Shown one piece after another: positions 1 to 11,441 of a DNA stretch of 64,000 bases; within the stretch, counting starts at the first letter, position 1, and each line of letters begins with the position of its first letter. Origin of the DNA: Meira nashicola. Lineage: Eukaryota > Basidiomycota > Exobasidiomycetes > Exobasidiales > Brachybasidiaceae. Position numbers and translations under genes: made by a program. Location: assembly GCA_001600355.1 (NCBI GenBank), contig BCJU01000002.1, positions 3,162,001 to 3,226,000 on the forward strand, read 5' to 3'. The notes under the pieces were generated by a model that worked only from the letters and a program-made list of their open reading frames with translations, was not told the DNA's origin and ran no database searches.

Positions 1-3000
1 GCGTGCTATCTCAATAAACTTCTTCCAGAAGCCTGCTTTATCATTCCGTTCCAAATTGGGAACATTTGCAATGATGAACAAATTGCTCTTTGCACGAGTG
101 ATGGCAACATTAATACGACGAAAGTCATTCAAGAATCCGATGCCATTACTTCGAACGCAAGAAAGAATGATAACATCCTTTTCTTGACCTTGAAAGCCAT
201 CAACGGTATTGAAATCAACTACTTCATCAATACCGTCACCGTATGCTCTGCGGAAAGCACGCTTAAGCTCAAACACTTGATCTTTGTACATCGTCACAAC
301 TCCAACTTTACTGTCCAAGGCTGAAGCAGAAGAATTTCCTGACTTTTGTGCTTCCCTTCTCAATCTTGAATAAAGACTACATGCCATTTCTGCTTCTGCT
401 TTGTTGACTAAAGAATGTCCTCCTCGACCCATAGCTTCTACACTTCTTTTGCAATCGAAGAAACGTAATGGTCTTAACCAATGATCTTGATGCCAAGGCT
501 TAACTGTCAACTTTGCCATTTCTGGTCCATCTTCAAGTTTACCATCGTAAAAGGCTTCACTTGGAAATTGACTGATGTACGGATGCATACGATACTGAAT
601 ACTGAGCAAATTGGAGTGATTTCTTGGATTGTTGAATAGCCGGACAAAAAGAGATTGAGAGTAACGGAGCCTTTCAGCTTCCCTTGAAATGACTGTTGGC
701 GGTAATTGATTAGGATCTCCAACCAAGATACATTTGCGGCATCCATATCGAAGTGGAATCAAAGTGTCAAGTTCGACAGCTTGAGCTGCTTCATCGATGA
801 TTACAGTATCGAAATCAAAAGGTAAAGAACTCAACAATGGGTGTCCTGCACCACCAAGAGTTGAACAGACCACATCTGCCTGCATCAAGATATCCTGTTG
901 AATCCTTCTCCGATCCGCATCTTGTTGTCGATTGACGGTTTGAATAGCGTCTTTTGCTTCGTCCAATTTACTTGTCAAATTCAAACGCTTAGACAACATA
1001 CCCATCTTTTCCGATTCCAGCTGTTCGATCACTTTTTCAGACACTTTCGTCAAACGAGCATTTTCGATTTCACCACGCTTGTTGTCCAATTGATCTTTCA
1101 GCGCACGAAGTTCTGCTTGCAATTGTGCAGGGTCCATAGAATTAGGATCTTTTTGTGAAGAAGAGGCTTTTGTTTCACTCAATCGCTTTTCTACAATGCT
1201 TTCTAACGAAATGCCTTTCACAGCAATATTCATTGCTTCTTCGCGACCCACACGTACGACGTTTGGTCTGATTGTCTTTCCGTCAGCTGTAGTGATGCCC
1301 ATATGAACTCGACGTGCCACTTCATCCACGGCGGCATTACTAGGAGCACATAATAAGATTTTCTTCTTGACGGGGACAGCAGATCCATTCGTTTGCTGAC
1401 CAGCACGAATGGGAACTGATGGAGCTTTACGAGTTTGCAAAAAATGACCAACAAGCGAGCAAATCGTTTTCGTCTTTCCCGTTCCAGGCGGTCCCTGAAT
1501 AAGTTGAAAGCCTTGTGGGCTACTAACGGCGCTCAAAATTGCTTCCGCTTGCGGTTTATTTACAGAATATGTGCGTTGTGCTGCTTCAATCTCTTCGTTT
1601 CGTATCAATTCTTTCGTAGCTGATCTTGCCGTTAAAATACTTGAAACCATATCATAATAACGAACAGACTGTAGAGCAATATACTCTCGATGTAAAGTTG
1701 TCAAACTAAACAACTTGCCTATCTCAATCTGCGCTCCACCCACCAATATTGAAGACATTCCTTGTTCATCTTTGGTCAAACAGCTTCGCACAGTCAATCG
1801 AGGTCCTTGCGGATGCATCTTGAAAGCGTCAACCTTTGCCATCACGGTACGCTGCTTACCTCCGTTTGCCCTTTCTCGAATATAGATCACATCAGTTTCT
1901 TGAAGGAAAACTTGCTGTGCCGTTCCACGAGCGGGATAAGAGGTAATAGCCAAAGAATCAAATGCGTCTGTTGTTGATCGGCCTGTGACAGAGGCGAGAA
2001 TAGGCGTATGCTCTACTGCTTTCTTTTGTACTTGCTCTCGTGCTGCTTGCATTTGTGCCCAGCACTCTAGAAGTAGCATAGGCAAAAAGCTCTCCACATA
2101 TTCTTCGGCATTGCGGTAAACTGACTTTAATTGAGTAGGCTGAAAGCCATTTTTCCCCGTAACAGAACCTTTTCCAGCAATTCCAGAAGGGGGAAGGTTG
2201 CCTTCAGCATCGTATGACCAGCTCAAAATCGTTTGATGCAATAGATTAAAATTTGGTAATTCACGTAACTTGCGTTTCCGATCAGCCTCTTCACGTTCTC
2301 TTTCACGTTCTCTTTTGGCTCTTTGGATAGCATCATCTTCCAATATCACAGTTCGTCTTTGAGGGGCTTCAATTGAACGGATTTTGGAGCGCATTTTGGC
2401 TGGACTAGTCTTTTTGCCGTCAGTCAAATCTGCCAAACCTAACTTTCCATCATCTTCATCGCTACTATCTGATTCACCACTGCTAGCATCGGATTTTTTT
2501 TCTTTATTTTCCGTAGATCGACCCAAGATTGACGGAGGGAAAGCACTATCATTGAACGAACGTTTTGCCTCTGGAGCACGTGCTTCGGGCAATTCACGAG
2601 TAGTGAAACGATTGTACCTCGAAGAAACATTGACTGGCTTGTAAATTGTGTGATTGGCTCTGAAATCCTGTCTTAGTTGTGCCATTTTTCCATTTGGACG
2701 TGATGGTGCAGCACTAGATGTGCTGGATGTACTACCATTTTGCTTGACAGATACAGCCGCAGGCTTTGCGGACGCACCCTGATAGCGATTCACCGAACCT
2801 GAAGCAGCCGCAACAAAACGTGGAGGCGGAGGTGCTGGAATTGGGGGTGCTGAGAACGGCTGCTTTCGTGCAATCGCGCTATCGATGCTTTGAAAGGGCA
2901 ATTTTTGTTGTTTGAGGTTACTAAGAGAAGTTGTAGATGAATTAGACAGCCGTGACGCATTGGCTACTTCTCTGTGGGAAGTATCATCTTTTTGTGCTCT

Positions 3001-6000
3001 CTTGATAGAAACAAGAACTGGCTCAGATTCTGATGCATCTTTTGAGGCTTTCGTCTCTGTTTTTTCACTGTCAGAGGATAAGAGCAAGTTCACATTCTTA
3101 CTCTTCGCCGATATTGCATCCCCAACCACACTACTTTCTCGTCCAACTAGAAGGACATGCAAATCCTCCAATTCAGCCAAAGAGAGCAATGTAGTTCTAG
3201 CTTCTTCCTTTTCTATCTTACTTTGACCATCAATGAAAGCCAGTAGCCTCTCCTTGGCTGCTTCGGGAAAAGCTACACCACCCTGGAAGCATTTGAGACC
3301 TGTTACGAAGTAATCTCGAGTCTCTTGCACGATCTCGAGATTGTTCATTCGAAGCCAAGAAGAGGCTTCTTCTAGCGGTAATGACAAATCTTCCACGATT
3401 GTTGTTCTAATTCTTTCGCATTCTTTGGGATCTTCAATTCCGATTGTAGCAGCATCTTGAATAAGTCTGACTCCTTCAGCCGTTTCTTCAGCGAACAAAG
3501 TAACATCCCTAAACCATGCAATCAATTCTGAATGTGGCAAAATACGTGACCAACTTGGCGTTCGCTTGAAAATCACTGCAATACTTTTGCACATCAGTGA
3601 CCAAATGAAAGGCAATCTTGCCCGAACACGACCTGCTTCGCTAGGGCGATCTACGAGAGAGAATGGTGTTCCCGATCTCAATAAACCGTCAGTGGGTGAA
3701 CATAAAACATCCCAAATATCGGAAAACGATCGTATCATCCATTTTGCTGCACTATTTGCTTCGATCAAAGAGGCAGCAGCATCAACAAAGCTTTCCAAGA
3801 AATCATTAACACCCTTTAATGCTAGAACAGCGTTACACTGGAATAGACTTCTGAAACAATCAACCCGTGTATCAGCATCTTCAAATGCCGATCTGATAAC
3901 GTTTTGCGCGGCCTTGTGAATGTCTTCTTCGGCGCTCAAAGCGGTGGAAAGAATGCTATCTGCAGATTTGTAGCACAACGTAGGCAAATCGATTCCTGAA
4001 CACGTTTTTCTATTGATCGACTCGTCAGCTGAATCTAATAAGAAACCTGGTAATGCGCTTCTCATTGCTCGGAGCCTTTGATTGACGGTGGATACGATCG
4101 TCTTGAGCTTTTCGCGGTATTGTAGGTAGAACTTATTCTCCCTATGCTCTCCTTTGATTTGAATTGTGAACGTTGTGACTTGAAGATCAACGAAAGGAGC
4201 CAAAGCTGCTAATGGACGAACGAAGATGTCCAGATCACGAGCAGGCTTGCAAAGAGAATAGCATTCCTTCCACAACTCCATGCACACAGTACCACTAAGT
4301 TGAAGCTCCGTCGTTGCTTTGCTAAAGATTGCGTCAAAAGCCTTTTCGTCGTCTGCATTTGTCTCTTTCCCGTTGCTGCGGGACTTGCTTTGGACTTCTT
4401 TCAAAAGCTTTTTGTAAGATCTTTGTTGCCTTGCGGCTCTGTGGGAGAAAGTCAGGATATCGCCAACCATACTGTAACAGTTCAAATGAAAGATTGCTTC
4501 CACGAGTTGTTGCGCCAAGAGATAAGATTCAGCTTCAAGTTCTATGATGTCATTTGAATTTGGAACTTTTGATCGAAAGGCAAAATTTGCGATAGAGCTC
4601 GAGTGAAGGCTTGCTACTTCGTTTAACGTGGCAATGACTGACCTCTGCTGTGCTTGTACAGATACGTCTTTTGTATCCTCCGACGTTTGTGCTGGTGTAC
4701 TTTGTAGCATAACGGCTATGTGCGTTGGAGGTTCTGGTATACTTTGCAGCATGACAGCTATGCACTGCGTTGAAGCGGCAATGCGATTCGATGTTGGAAC
4801 CTGTCCCTGTTGTACACGTTCTAATAAAAAATGTGCAGTACGTTTCAGGCCCTCCTCAAATGTCTTCAGCGAGACACCAGAAGCCAGTTTCGAATCTAGT
4901 GCTGCTTTGACTGGTATCAGACTTGCAATGAATGGAGATAACCACGCGAAAAGATCCGATGAAGACGATCCAGCAGCAATGCATTTATTGAAGGGTGGAC
5001 TGTCTAAAATGGTTGAAAGGACGACGAGAGGATACTCTTGATCTTCTTGTTCCCATAGATGACTCCCTTTTAGCTGCAACAATCTTTCGAAGCATTGTAG
5101 AATAGCCACAGTCTGCGAAACTGAATCGGATAAATGACCCAGCAAGGTGTTGGGCAGTGCTGAGCCAGTAAATGCGCTTGGGGCCATCTGTATAGAAAAT
5201 GATAATGCATTGAAACGTCCTTTTTCCATCGCTGTTCTCATCAAAAGTCCAACAGTCGGTTCTTCGGTTGTCATCTCTGTCGACATTATGGGTACACCTG
5301 TTTGTTTTTCCGCCCATGTTCTGGTACTTTCGTCTTCGTCCATTGCGTAAGCAATCAAACCGCTTGGCATCTCCTCTAGCGAATCGATTGGTATGTTTGC
5401 TATCCTCTTTTTCATTTCAGAGTATAAATCGTCCATTATTCCTTTGCTGGCAGCTATTCCAATGATCTCAAGGAAGGTATATTTTTGATTTGCAGAAAGC
5501 GGATTTTGTTCATCGCATTTTTGCAGAGCCTCGAGTGCAATTTCTTGTTCCCATGTTTGAACATGACTCAAAAATTGCGTTATCTGTGAGGTATTATACA
5601 CTGCCGGAAACAGTTTTGATAATTGTTTTTTGGCTCTTAGATATCCTTTGAAGCATTCTTTACATTCTTGTAAACAAACACTTAATGCACTCTTCCAAAT
5701 CGGAGACCATTTTTTAGAGCGAAAAGCCAAAGTATAAATCATAAGAAGTTCAACTTTGAAACGAAATTGTCTCTCTTCTGTCTTTCCGGGCTCTTCAATT
5801 CGATCCGTCTCGCAAGCTGAACAGAATTGATGAGGTTTAAGACGAGCACTTTCGGCTGGAAGGTTAGCATCATCGACAAGATTAGTATCCTGTAATGTGT
5901 ACCTTAATGCTTGAGGTATGAAGCTCCTTAGACTTTGTTGAGATTTCAAATCGTTTATTAGAGCGGTAATATGCGTACAAAGATCTTCCTCCAATGGTGT

Positions 6001-6045
6001 CTTAGCCACCGAAGGTAAGAAATCTTTCCATTCTTTTTCGGCCAT
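1..6045 (-). CDS. SEN1: Sen1/senataxin-type superfamily 1 helicase, 3' end cut by window
   Basis: A single uninterrupted frame of 2015 codons runs from the ATG at 6043-6045 off the left edge, so the C-terminus is missing. The C-terminal third has the SF1B (Upf1-like) helicase motifs: Walker A GPPGTGKT near residue 1520, DEAAQ near 1748 followed by GDPNQLPPTV, QYRMHP, a VDGFQGQEKDVIILS motif V and RRINVAITRAK near 1980. The N-terminal 1100 residues are helical and Sen1_N-like; residues about 1150-1350 are low-complexity and charged. Sen1 is a nuclear 5'-3' RNA/DNA helicase that resolves R-loops and ends non-coding transcription with the Nrd1-Nab3 type machinery (family knowledge). Yeast Sen1 is of similar length (about 2.2 kb codons), so perhaps only 100-200 residues lie outside. 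The start is the first in-frame ATG after upstream pyrimidine-rich DNA. Confidence 0.95.
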   Translation of the reverse strand, partial: MAEKEWKDFLPSVAKTPLEEDLCTHITALINDLKSQQSLRSFIPQALRYTLQDTNLVDDANLPAESARLKPHQFCSACETDRIEEPGKTEERQFRFKVELLMIYTLAFRSKKWSPIWKSALSVCLQECKECFKGYLRAKKQLSKLFPAVYNTSQITQFLSHVQTWEQEIALEALQKCDEQNPLSANQKYTFLEIIGIAASKGIMDDLYSEMKKRIANIPIDSLEEMPSGLIAYAMDEDESTRTWAEKQTGVPIMSTEMTTEEPTVGLLMRTAMEKGRFNALSFSIQMAPSAFTGSALPNTLLGHLSDSVSQTVAILQCFERLLQLKGSHLWEQEDQEYPLVVLSTILDSPPFNKCIAAGSSSSDLFAWLSPFIASLIPVKAALDSKLASGVSLKTFEEGLKRTAHFLLERVQQGQVPTSNRIAASTQCIAVMLQSIPEPPTHIAVMLQSTPAQTSEDTKDVSVQAQQRSVIATLNEVASLHSSSIANFAFRSKVPNSNDIIELEAESYLLAQQLVEAIFHLNCYSMVGDILTFSHRAARQQRSYKKLLKEVQSKSRSNGKETNADDEKAFDAIFSKATTELQLSGTVCMELWKECYSLCKPARDLDIFVRPLAALAPFVDLQVTTFTIQIKGEHRENKFYLQYREKLKTIVSTVNQRLRAMRSALPGFLLDSADESINRKTCSGIDLPTLCYKSADSILSTALSAEEDIHKAAQNVIRSAFEDADTRVDCFRSLFQCNAVLALKGVNDFLESFVDAAASLIEANSAAKWMIRSFSDIWDVLCSPTDGLLRSGTPFSLVDRPSEAGRVRARLPFIWSLMCKSIAVIFKRTPSWSRILPHSELIAWFRDVTLFAEETAEGVRLIQDAATIGIEDPKECERIRTTIVEDLSLPLEEASSWLRMNNLEIVQETRDYFVTGLKCFQGGVAFPEAAKERLLAFIDGQSKIEKEEARTTLLSLAELEDLHVLLVGRESSVVGDAISAKSKNVNLLLSSDSEKTETKASKDASESEPVLVSIKRAQKDDTSHREVANASRLSNSSTTSLSNLKQQKLPFQSIDSAIARKQPFSAPPIPAPPPPRFVAAASGSVNRYQGASAKPAAVSVKQNGSTSSTSSAAPSRPNGKMAQLRQDFRANHTIYKPVNVSSRYNRFTTRELPEARAPEAKRSFNDSAFPPSILGRSTENKEKKSDASSGESDSSDEDDGKLGLADLTDGKKTSPAKMRSKIRSIEAPQRRTVILEDDAIQRAKREREREREEADRKRKLRELPNFNLLHQTILSWSYDAEGNLPPSGIAGKGSVTGKNGFQPTQLKSVYRNAEEYVESFLPMLLLECWAQMQAAREQVQKKAVEHTPILASVTGRSTTDAFDSLAITSYPARGTAQQVFLQETDVIYIRERANGGKQRTVMAKVDAFKMHPQGPRLTVRSCLTKDEQGMSSILVGGAQIEIGKLFSLTTLHREYIALQSVRYYDMVSSILTARSATKELIRNEEIEAAQRTYSVNKPQAEAILSAVSSPQGFQLIQGPPGTGKTKTICSLVGHFLQTRKAPSVPIRAGQQTNGSAVPVKKKILLCAPSNAAVDEVARRVHMGITTADGKTIRPNVVRVGREEAMNIAVKGISLESIVEKRLSETKASSSQKDPNSMDPAQLQAELRALKDQLDNKRGEIENARLTKVSEKVIEQLESEKMGMLSKRLNLTSKLDEAKDAIQTVNRQQDADRRRIQQDILMQADVVCSTLGGAGHPLLSSLPFDFDTVIIDEAAQAVELDTLIPLRYGCRKCILVGDPNQLPPTVISREAERLRYSQSLFVRLFNNPRNHSNLLSIQYRMHPYISQFPSEAFYDGKLEDGPEMAKLTVKPWHQDHWLRPLRFFDCKRSVEAMGRGGHSLVNKAEAEMACSLYSRLRREAQKSGNSSASALDSKVGVVTMYKDQVFELKRAFRRAYGDGIDEVVDFNTVDGFQGQEKDVIILSCVRSNGIGFLNDFRRINVAITRAKSNLFIIANVPNLERNDKAGFWKKFIEIAR

Positions 6046-6503
6046 AATGAGCTTCTCACGTCCCGCCTAAGATCAACTTCTTCTTTTTTTTTTCTTTGAA
6101 CGGCGGACCAGACATCAATTCGAGAAAGCTGCAATTTGTCTAGAGAATCCGATTTACCTTCATAGTCGCACCATTATTATCAACTTTGATGTTTTCCCTG
6201 TCAAGAATGTTGGAATTGGAATAAGAGTGAGTTAGGTAATCGATGCACTTGTTTCTTCGCGTAAATTTTTTTAAAAAAACACACACGCCTCTCAGAAATT
6301 TGACCCAAGATGGCTGGCTGCATTGGCGTTTGGCTTGGGAACGCATCAATTCTCCACAGGATCGGCAATCGGGGGACCGCGTGTTATACATGAAGCATAG
6401 TTTCTGGTCATTAACTAGAAATTCTAAATCCAATCAAATGATATTAACAAGTGGGTAAGATACATAAAATTCCAATAACAATCATAATGAAAGAAACAAA
6501 CTC
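6046..6503. other. Intergenic, SEN1 upstream / P450 downstream
   Basis: About 460 bp between the SEN1 start and the P450 stop. It holds the SEN1 promoter and the P450 3' flank. There are A/T runs at 6083-6098 and 6268-6283. Small open frames on both strands show no recognisable domain. Confidence 0.6.
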
Positions 6504-8311
6504 TCAACGAGTTTCTAATAATTTCACCCTTAATCGTAAACCACCATCAGGTTTCATAGTGATTGCACTCTTTTCACGTGGTTCACTTTGAGCGGGTTCG
6601 AATTCGAATCGAGCGATAAGAGCACAAAGAAGAGCTTTGAGTTCTTGAATTGCCATATTTCTACCGATGCAATGATGCGAGCCGGCGATAAACGTTAAAA
6701 CTGAAAAAACTGAACTATAATTTTCCGAAAGGTTAAACCATCTTTCAGGTTTAAATTGTCTTGCATCTTCACCCCAAATTGATTCATCAAAATTTACCGT
6801 TCTAATAGGAATCATTAATTGAGTTCCTTTTGGAACAAATGTTCCGTCAACCGTGCAATCTTTTGATGCCACACGTGCAGTTTGAGGTGTTGGTGGTCTA
6901 ACACGCATAGTTTCTTGTACAACTGCATTGAGGTATTTTAATTCGTTTAATTCTTGCCAACCTGGATTATGATTACGCAAGATTAATTCTTGACATTCTT
7001 TGCGTAATTTTTGTTGAATATCTTTATTACATGCTAATTCCCACATTGCCCAAGCTGCACCTGAAGCTGTTGTTTCATGACCTGCTCCTAAGAATGTTAA
7101 CATTTGTGCTTGTAACATATCCGAATTCATTTTATAATTACTTGAATCATCCAAACTTGCACGAACTAATAAACTTAAAACGTCTACTTTTCCGCCAGAA
7201 ACGTTCATTGCGAATTCACCACCAGATGCTTGCTTTAATTGACGTGCTTCTGCTAACTTTGTCTCTAATAATTCGGCAGAGATACGATTCACGTTGTTCA
7301 AATTATCGATAAAGATTGATGTCGTTGTATAGAATTTTGGCGGTTCTTCCATATTATCTAAATCATGTTTACCTTTGCTACCGTATCTTTTATCCAAACT
7401 GCTCATCAAAGTACCTAACCATTGTTGTTTAACTGCCCAACGTAATAATTGCGGTCCAAATGGAAGCATAAGAACGAGAAAGATTGCCAACATATTTTTT
7501 CCATCTTGCAAATTGACCAATTTATGATAAGAATGTGCTAGTGGTTGTTGAGGATTATGCAAACTATCACATTCGTATCCAAAAGCAGTTAAGCAGATGA
7601 TATCCATTAAAGTTGAATCGATCAACTTTGTTACTTCCATCTCTACACCTTCTTTTATAGGCTTTCCTTTTTCATCTTTCGTCTTGTTTTCCAAAATTTC
7701 AACTAAAGAATTAATTGGTTTGTAGTATTGTTCAAATTGTTCGTGTAAATATTTGAATGCGAAAGCTTGATTCATAAATCTACGCAAAGCTTGATGGTCT
7801 GGTCCTTCTAACGTAAGGAGACCATAACCTGCAGCAATTCCGAGAAGATCACGAAGAAAAGGTGGTTTTGGAACTGTGAGTGGTGAAAAAGGTTAGTTTC
7901 TTGACAAAAGCATGCTAATACACATTCAAACTCACATTCATATGGTTTATCGACCAAAATTGTTTTAAGAGCAGCATAAGAGTTAAAGCTCATAGTTTCT
8001 TGACCGGGTAAAACGCCTGCTAATCGAATCACTTTACCGTACTTTTTATGCCAATCTAATTGTGCCATTCCTGGATCACTTGCAATCACTGCAGGTGCTT
8101 GACCTAAAAGCCAATGACCATGTGGTGGACCAGGATAATGTCGAATTTTACTGAAAAATCGAACACGTAAAACATATTTATAAACCAAATAAGAAAAAAA
8201 GAGTAAAGGAATTCCAACGATTAAAGGCCAATGTTGTTTCCAAATGTATGCTATCGAAGAAAAGCTTGAAGTCAAGAAAGATTGCGCGTTAGAAGTTTGT
8301 ATTGCAACCAT
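6504..8311 (-). CDS. Cytochrome P450, ER membrane-anchored, two exons
   Basis: Exon 1 is 7936-8311 and exon 2 is 6504-7873, joined over a 62-nt intron (7874-7935) with GTGAGT donor and CACAG acceptor; the splice gives 581 residues and restores a conserved P450 stretch through KPYEF-PKPPF. The N-terminus has a single membrane anchor (residues about 28-45) followed by the proline-rich YPGPPHG hinge. The I-helix AGHETTAS, the K-helix ETMR (ExxR) and the heme loop FIAGSHHCIGR with the ligand Cys near residue 527 are all intact, so the enzyme should be an active heme monooxygenase using a P450 reductase. The substrate and CYP family cannot be read from the sequence. An SRPBCC-fold gene follows upstream on the same strand. 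The ATG at 8309-8311 is preferred over a longer open frame because it gives a normal signal anchor. Confidence 0.93.
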
Positions 8312-8385
8312 TTTGACAAAATGAGTTGTTATGTTGATGGTATCTGAAAGAGATTTCGTTGAACATGAGAAAAGGGAAATAGACC

Positions 8386-8395
8386 TTTTATATAA
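8386..8395 (-). promoter_or_regulatory. Putative TATA element of the P450 gene
   Basis: TTATATAAAA read on the minus strand, about 75-85 nt upstream of the chosen ATG at 8311. The spacing matches TATA-like elements before several other accessory genes in the window. This is a motif call only. Confidence 0.4.
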
Positions 8396-9012
8396 TTGAT
8401 AAAGAAGGTGCATTCATTCGTTGGATGAGTGTGAAAAAAGGTGCATGTATGTGTTGTGTGAGTGGTACACGTCCTCCGCATTTTTATTTTTTCGGAGAAT
8501 ACGCACATTAGCGTACAAAAAATAAATTACGCACGGAAAAATAAAAAAAAGAGCTCAGTCAATTTACCTAGCTTTCAACCACCACTCACTTACACAAACA
8601 TGTCAAAACGAAGAATGCCATTCCCCTGGCCGCGCTAAGATAAACAAGCGTTTTTTTGACAGGAAAAACTCTACACTTGGCTGGCTTTGCGTATGGGCCA
8701 GAACGACTTCTTTTTTCTAGGCGAGCTACTTCAGACGAAAATAGATCAAAGCTCCTGCATGGGATGCCGGAATATGTAGTTTTCTCGATCGATAAGAATG
8801 AGGAACAAATGAAATTAAAAGAAAAAAATATAAAAATGATTATGTACTGTGAAAAGATGATTCGAAAAGGTGGCTTTTTTCACGCTGCTTAATCAAAAGC
8901 CAATTTTCCCACCTAAAAATGCGGGGAAATCAATTTATCCTCCACGTTTATGCTGCTCAGCATCGCGTGAAAGCTGGCTATAATACATATGTACTCTTAT
9001 AAAGTTGTAAGC
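8396..9012. other. Intergenic, no gene seen
   Basis: About 600 bp between the P450 promoter and the SRPBCC gene. It contains A/T-rich tracts (8480-8560) and one 78-codon frame at 8656-8892 that starts with TTG and has no recognisable domain. Confidence 0.6.
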
Positions 9013-9585
9013 TTATTGTTTAGCATTGTTAAATCTATGTAGTTCTTCTGCTCGCTTCTTTATATCTTCAGAATAGAGTAAATTGGAATCTTGTAATTGT
9101 TTTGGAATACCCATTGCATATTTGAAAATATAAGAAGCGAAACCGGACATACTTTCCCATTGTTTCAATTGACAACCGTTTTCTAATGAAGTTACAATTT
9201 GAACACGTTCTGCTTTACCTGCCCAACTTGGTAATAAACCACCACGCCATGAAATTTTGAATTGATCATTAGTTGAATCATTTTCTAATTCAAGTATTTC
9301 TTCTGGTATTTCAAACGTTTTATTCTGTTCTTTCATCATAACATGCATTATACCTTTTGATCCAACATTGACTTGTTCATCTTGTTTAAATTCGAATTTT
9401 GGACACCATCTATTCCATTCTTTATATTTTTCAAATTCAATAATCACTTTAAACACTTCTTCAGCTGGTGCATCAATTTTAACCGTACTTCCAGCTGTAA
9501 AAACGATTTGATCTTTCTTTAGAGTTGGCGTTTCACTTGGTTCTGACCAAAGTTGAATATCTTTGTTAGAGTTAAATGTAGTCAT
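9013..9585 (-). CDS. SRPBCC (START-like/polyketide cyclase-like) fold protein
   Basis: A 190-residue single-exon protein starting at the ATG at 9583-9585. Residues about 28-150 fit the SRPBCC helix-grip fold: an opening strand with STVKIDAPAEEVFKVI, then an EKYKEWNRWCP helix/loop, strands around VGSKGIMHVMM, a central FKISWRGGLLPS strand and a C-terminal amphipathic helix. Such proteins bind hydrophobic ligands or act as cyclases/aromatases; no ligand can be assigned. There is no signal peptide or membrane segment, so it is probably cytosolic. It sits between the P450 and the seven-TM pair, all on the same strand, but each with its own intergenic region, so co-function is only a possibility. 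Confidence 0.75.
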   Translation of the reverse strand: MTTFNSNKDIQLWSEPSETPTLKKDQIVFTAGSTVKIDAPAEEVFKVIIEFEKYKEWNRWCPKFEFKQDEQVNVGSKGIMHVMMKEQNKTFEIPEEILELENDSTNDQFKISWRGGLLPSWAGKAERVQIVTSLENGCQLKQWESMSGFASYIFKYAMGIPKQLQDSNLLYSEDIKKRAEELHRFNNAKQ

Positions 9586-9836
9586 CTTGTCGTCAAGAGT
9601 TGTCGATCATCGATGAGATTATGATACCCGCATCTCACTCACTCACTAGCCCCTTTGACTTTTTGTACCAGAGATTATCTTTCGAATTCGGCGTAAGATA
9701 TACTGGCGATGTGCCTTAATGTTTATCCGCACAATTCAGCGCGGACGATGATGCGTGCGGGCGCACCCTAGCCTGCCTTAAGTCTTGACTTGTTCTATCT
9801 CGCTTACGTTATCTTCTATTTACACACTATCATCTT

Positions 9837-11120
9837 TCATAAATTGATTGAATGTTTGTATGAAGTCGTTGTATCGTTAGAATGTAGCGGTGGCGGTGGT
9901 GGTGCTAAATGTAGTCCAGTCAATTGATAAGAATTTGGTGTGATTTCAACACTTTCACCTTCACAAAAGAATGGACTTGCAGATCGTTTCGTCGTTAATC
10001 GTTCACGTCTTAATGAAGGATTTGTTGAATTCATTCTTTTTGCAGATAATTCAGAACGTTTATGATATAATTCCGGTATTTCTCCTATTTCATCACGTTC
10101 AAGTTGAATAAATGAATTTGAATTCTTTTTAAATGCTTTTTGTTGATTTTGTTGCTGTTGCTCCTGTGTTGATCCCGTTGCATCACCAATAGAAGACCAA
10201 ACCGTTGCTAAAACTGCACAATGTAAAGAAACATATGTGTTTGTCCATTGAAGAGGTTCACGAACGTCTAAATTATTAGATGTTGTATAAACGATCACCA
10301 ATGCAAATTGAATGCAAACAGGAATCAAAAATGAACTTAAAGTTGCTTTGAGCATTAATCGTAATCTTTGCATCATTGCTTCACTTCGATAAATTTCTAC
10401 TCCTTCTTCTTCTCCTTCTCCTTGCTTTTTATATAAAAGCGAATAAGCTTTGATTAATAAAATAACCGAACAATATAAATTACTTGCTAATTGCATAGAA
10501 AATTCAATTAAAGGTAAATGTGAATTCATCAAAAAGTCCAAAGTGGTTATCAAACTTCTTCCTCTGGCAAATATTTTTACCTTTCCGTTTGCTAAAAGTG
10601 CCATTACGATTAAACGTGGAATTGTTAATAAAGATGGAAGAGCAACGATTGCAATCCTTTGTAGTCTTGTATATTGAAAAGCAGGAAATAATCTTAGAAG
10701 TTTAAAAATTAATACTGTATCTGTTAATATTGGGATTAAACTATCATTTTAAAGGTTAGAATATAGTCTTTAAATGTTTTATATGTATACTCACAAATTC
10801 ATTGAAGTGATTGCAATTGTCAATGAGCTCGTTTCTGCTTCAATATCCAATGGTTTTGAAACGTAATGCATTCCATCGATAAAAACCAAAAATGCCAAAG
10901 CGATTCCAAGAATAAGATTTATAACCAAAATAGGAAATATTGGTGACTTTCTTAATATTTTTGGACAAAATAAAATTAATAATCCTAAAGGAATAACCAA
11001 AGAGCCAGCATATGCAGCACTTAAAGTTGTATATTTCAATGTCTCCCTTGCTATTCGAGCTGGAATGAGATAATTTGAATTATGATACTGTTGATATACA
11101 GCTTCGTTAATAGAAGTCAT
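9837..11120 (-). CDS. Seven-TM receptor-like protein, copy A
   Basis: Exon 1 is 10795-11120 and exon 2 is 9837-10740, with a 54-nt intron (10741-10794; GTGAGT...GATAG), giving 409 residues. Seven hydrophobic segments are visible: TM1 around YTTLSAAYAGSLVIPLG, TM2 SPIFPILVINLILGIALA, TM3 ILTDTVLIFKLLRLF, TM4 around LPSLLTIPRLIVMAL, TM5 LPLIEFSMQLASNLYCSVIL, TM6 SSFLIPVCIQFALVIVY and TM7 NTYVSLHCAVLATVWSS. A Gln-, Ser- and Arg-rich tail of about 120 residues follows, as in a cytoplasmic receptor tail. It does not look like Ste2, Ste3 or a PTH11-type protein. It is paralogous over its whole core to the adjacent gene at 11442-12787, with the intron at the same place and phase. The family is not named here and the receptor role is inference from topology. 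Confidence 0.75.
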
Positions 11121-11441
11121 TTTTGATGATCGAAAAAGTTGGCGAGTGTGTGAGATAGGTAAATAAGAAGGAAGTGCTTATTAAATAACTGTAAGATCGC
11201 AGTGGAACTTTTAAACAATGTCCCTCTTTTTCTCATAGGTCACATGGTTACCTTTTCTGTTCATGATGAAGATCATATATTGCAATAATTATTAAAACAA
11301 TAATAAATTAAGCCGCCGTAATACCCTTTTATTTAAGGAAGGAAAAGAATGTACGTGAAAAGCGGAGCCGAAAATTTCCAATTTTTCATATAAATAAGAA
11401 TGTCAGACATGATTACAACCAAATAAACATCTTGCCTCTTC
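11121..11441. other. Spacer between the two seven-TM paralogues
   Basis: About 320 bp: the upstream region of copy A and the 3' flank of copy B. It is A/T rich around 11281-11320. No gene is seen. Confidence 0.6.

Noticed and set aside
8656..8892. 78-codon open frame between P450 and SRPBCC genes
   Set aside because: Begins at TTG, no ATG in place, composition like spacer and no domain.
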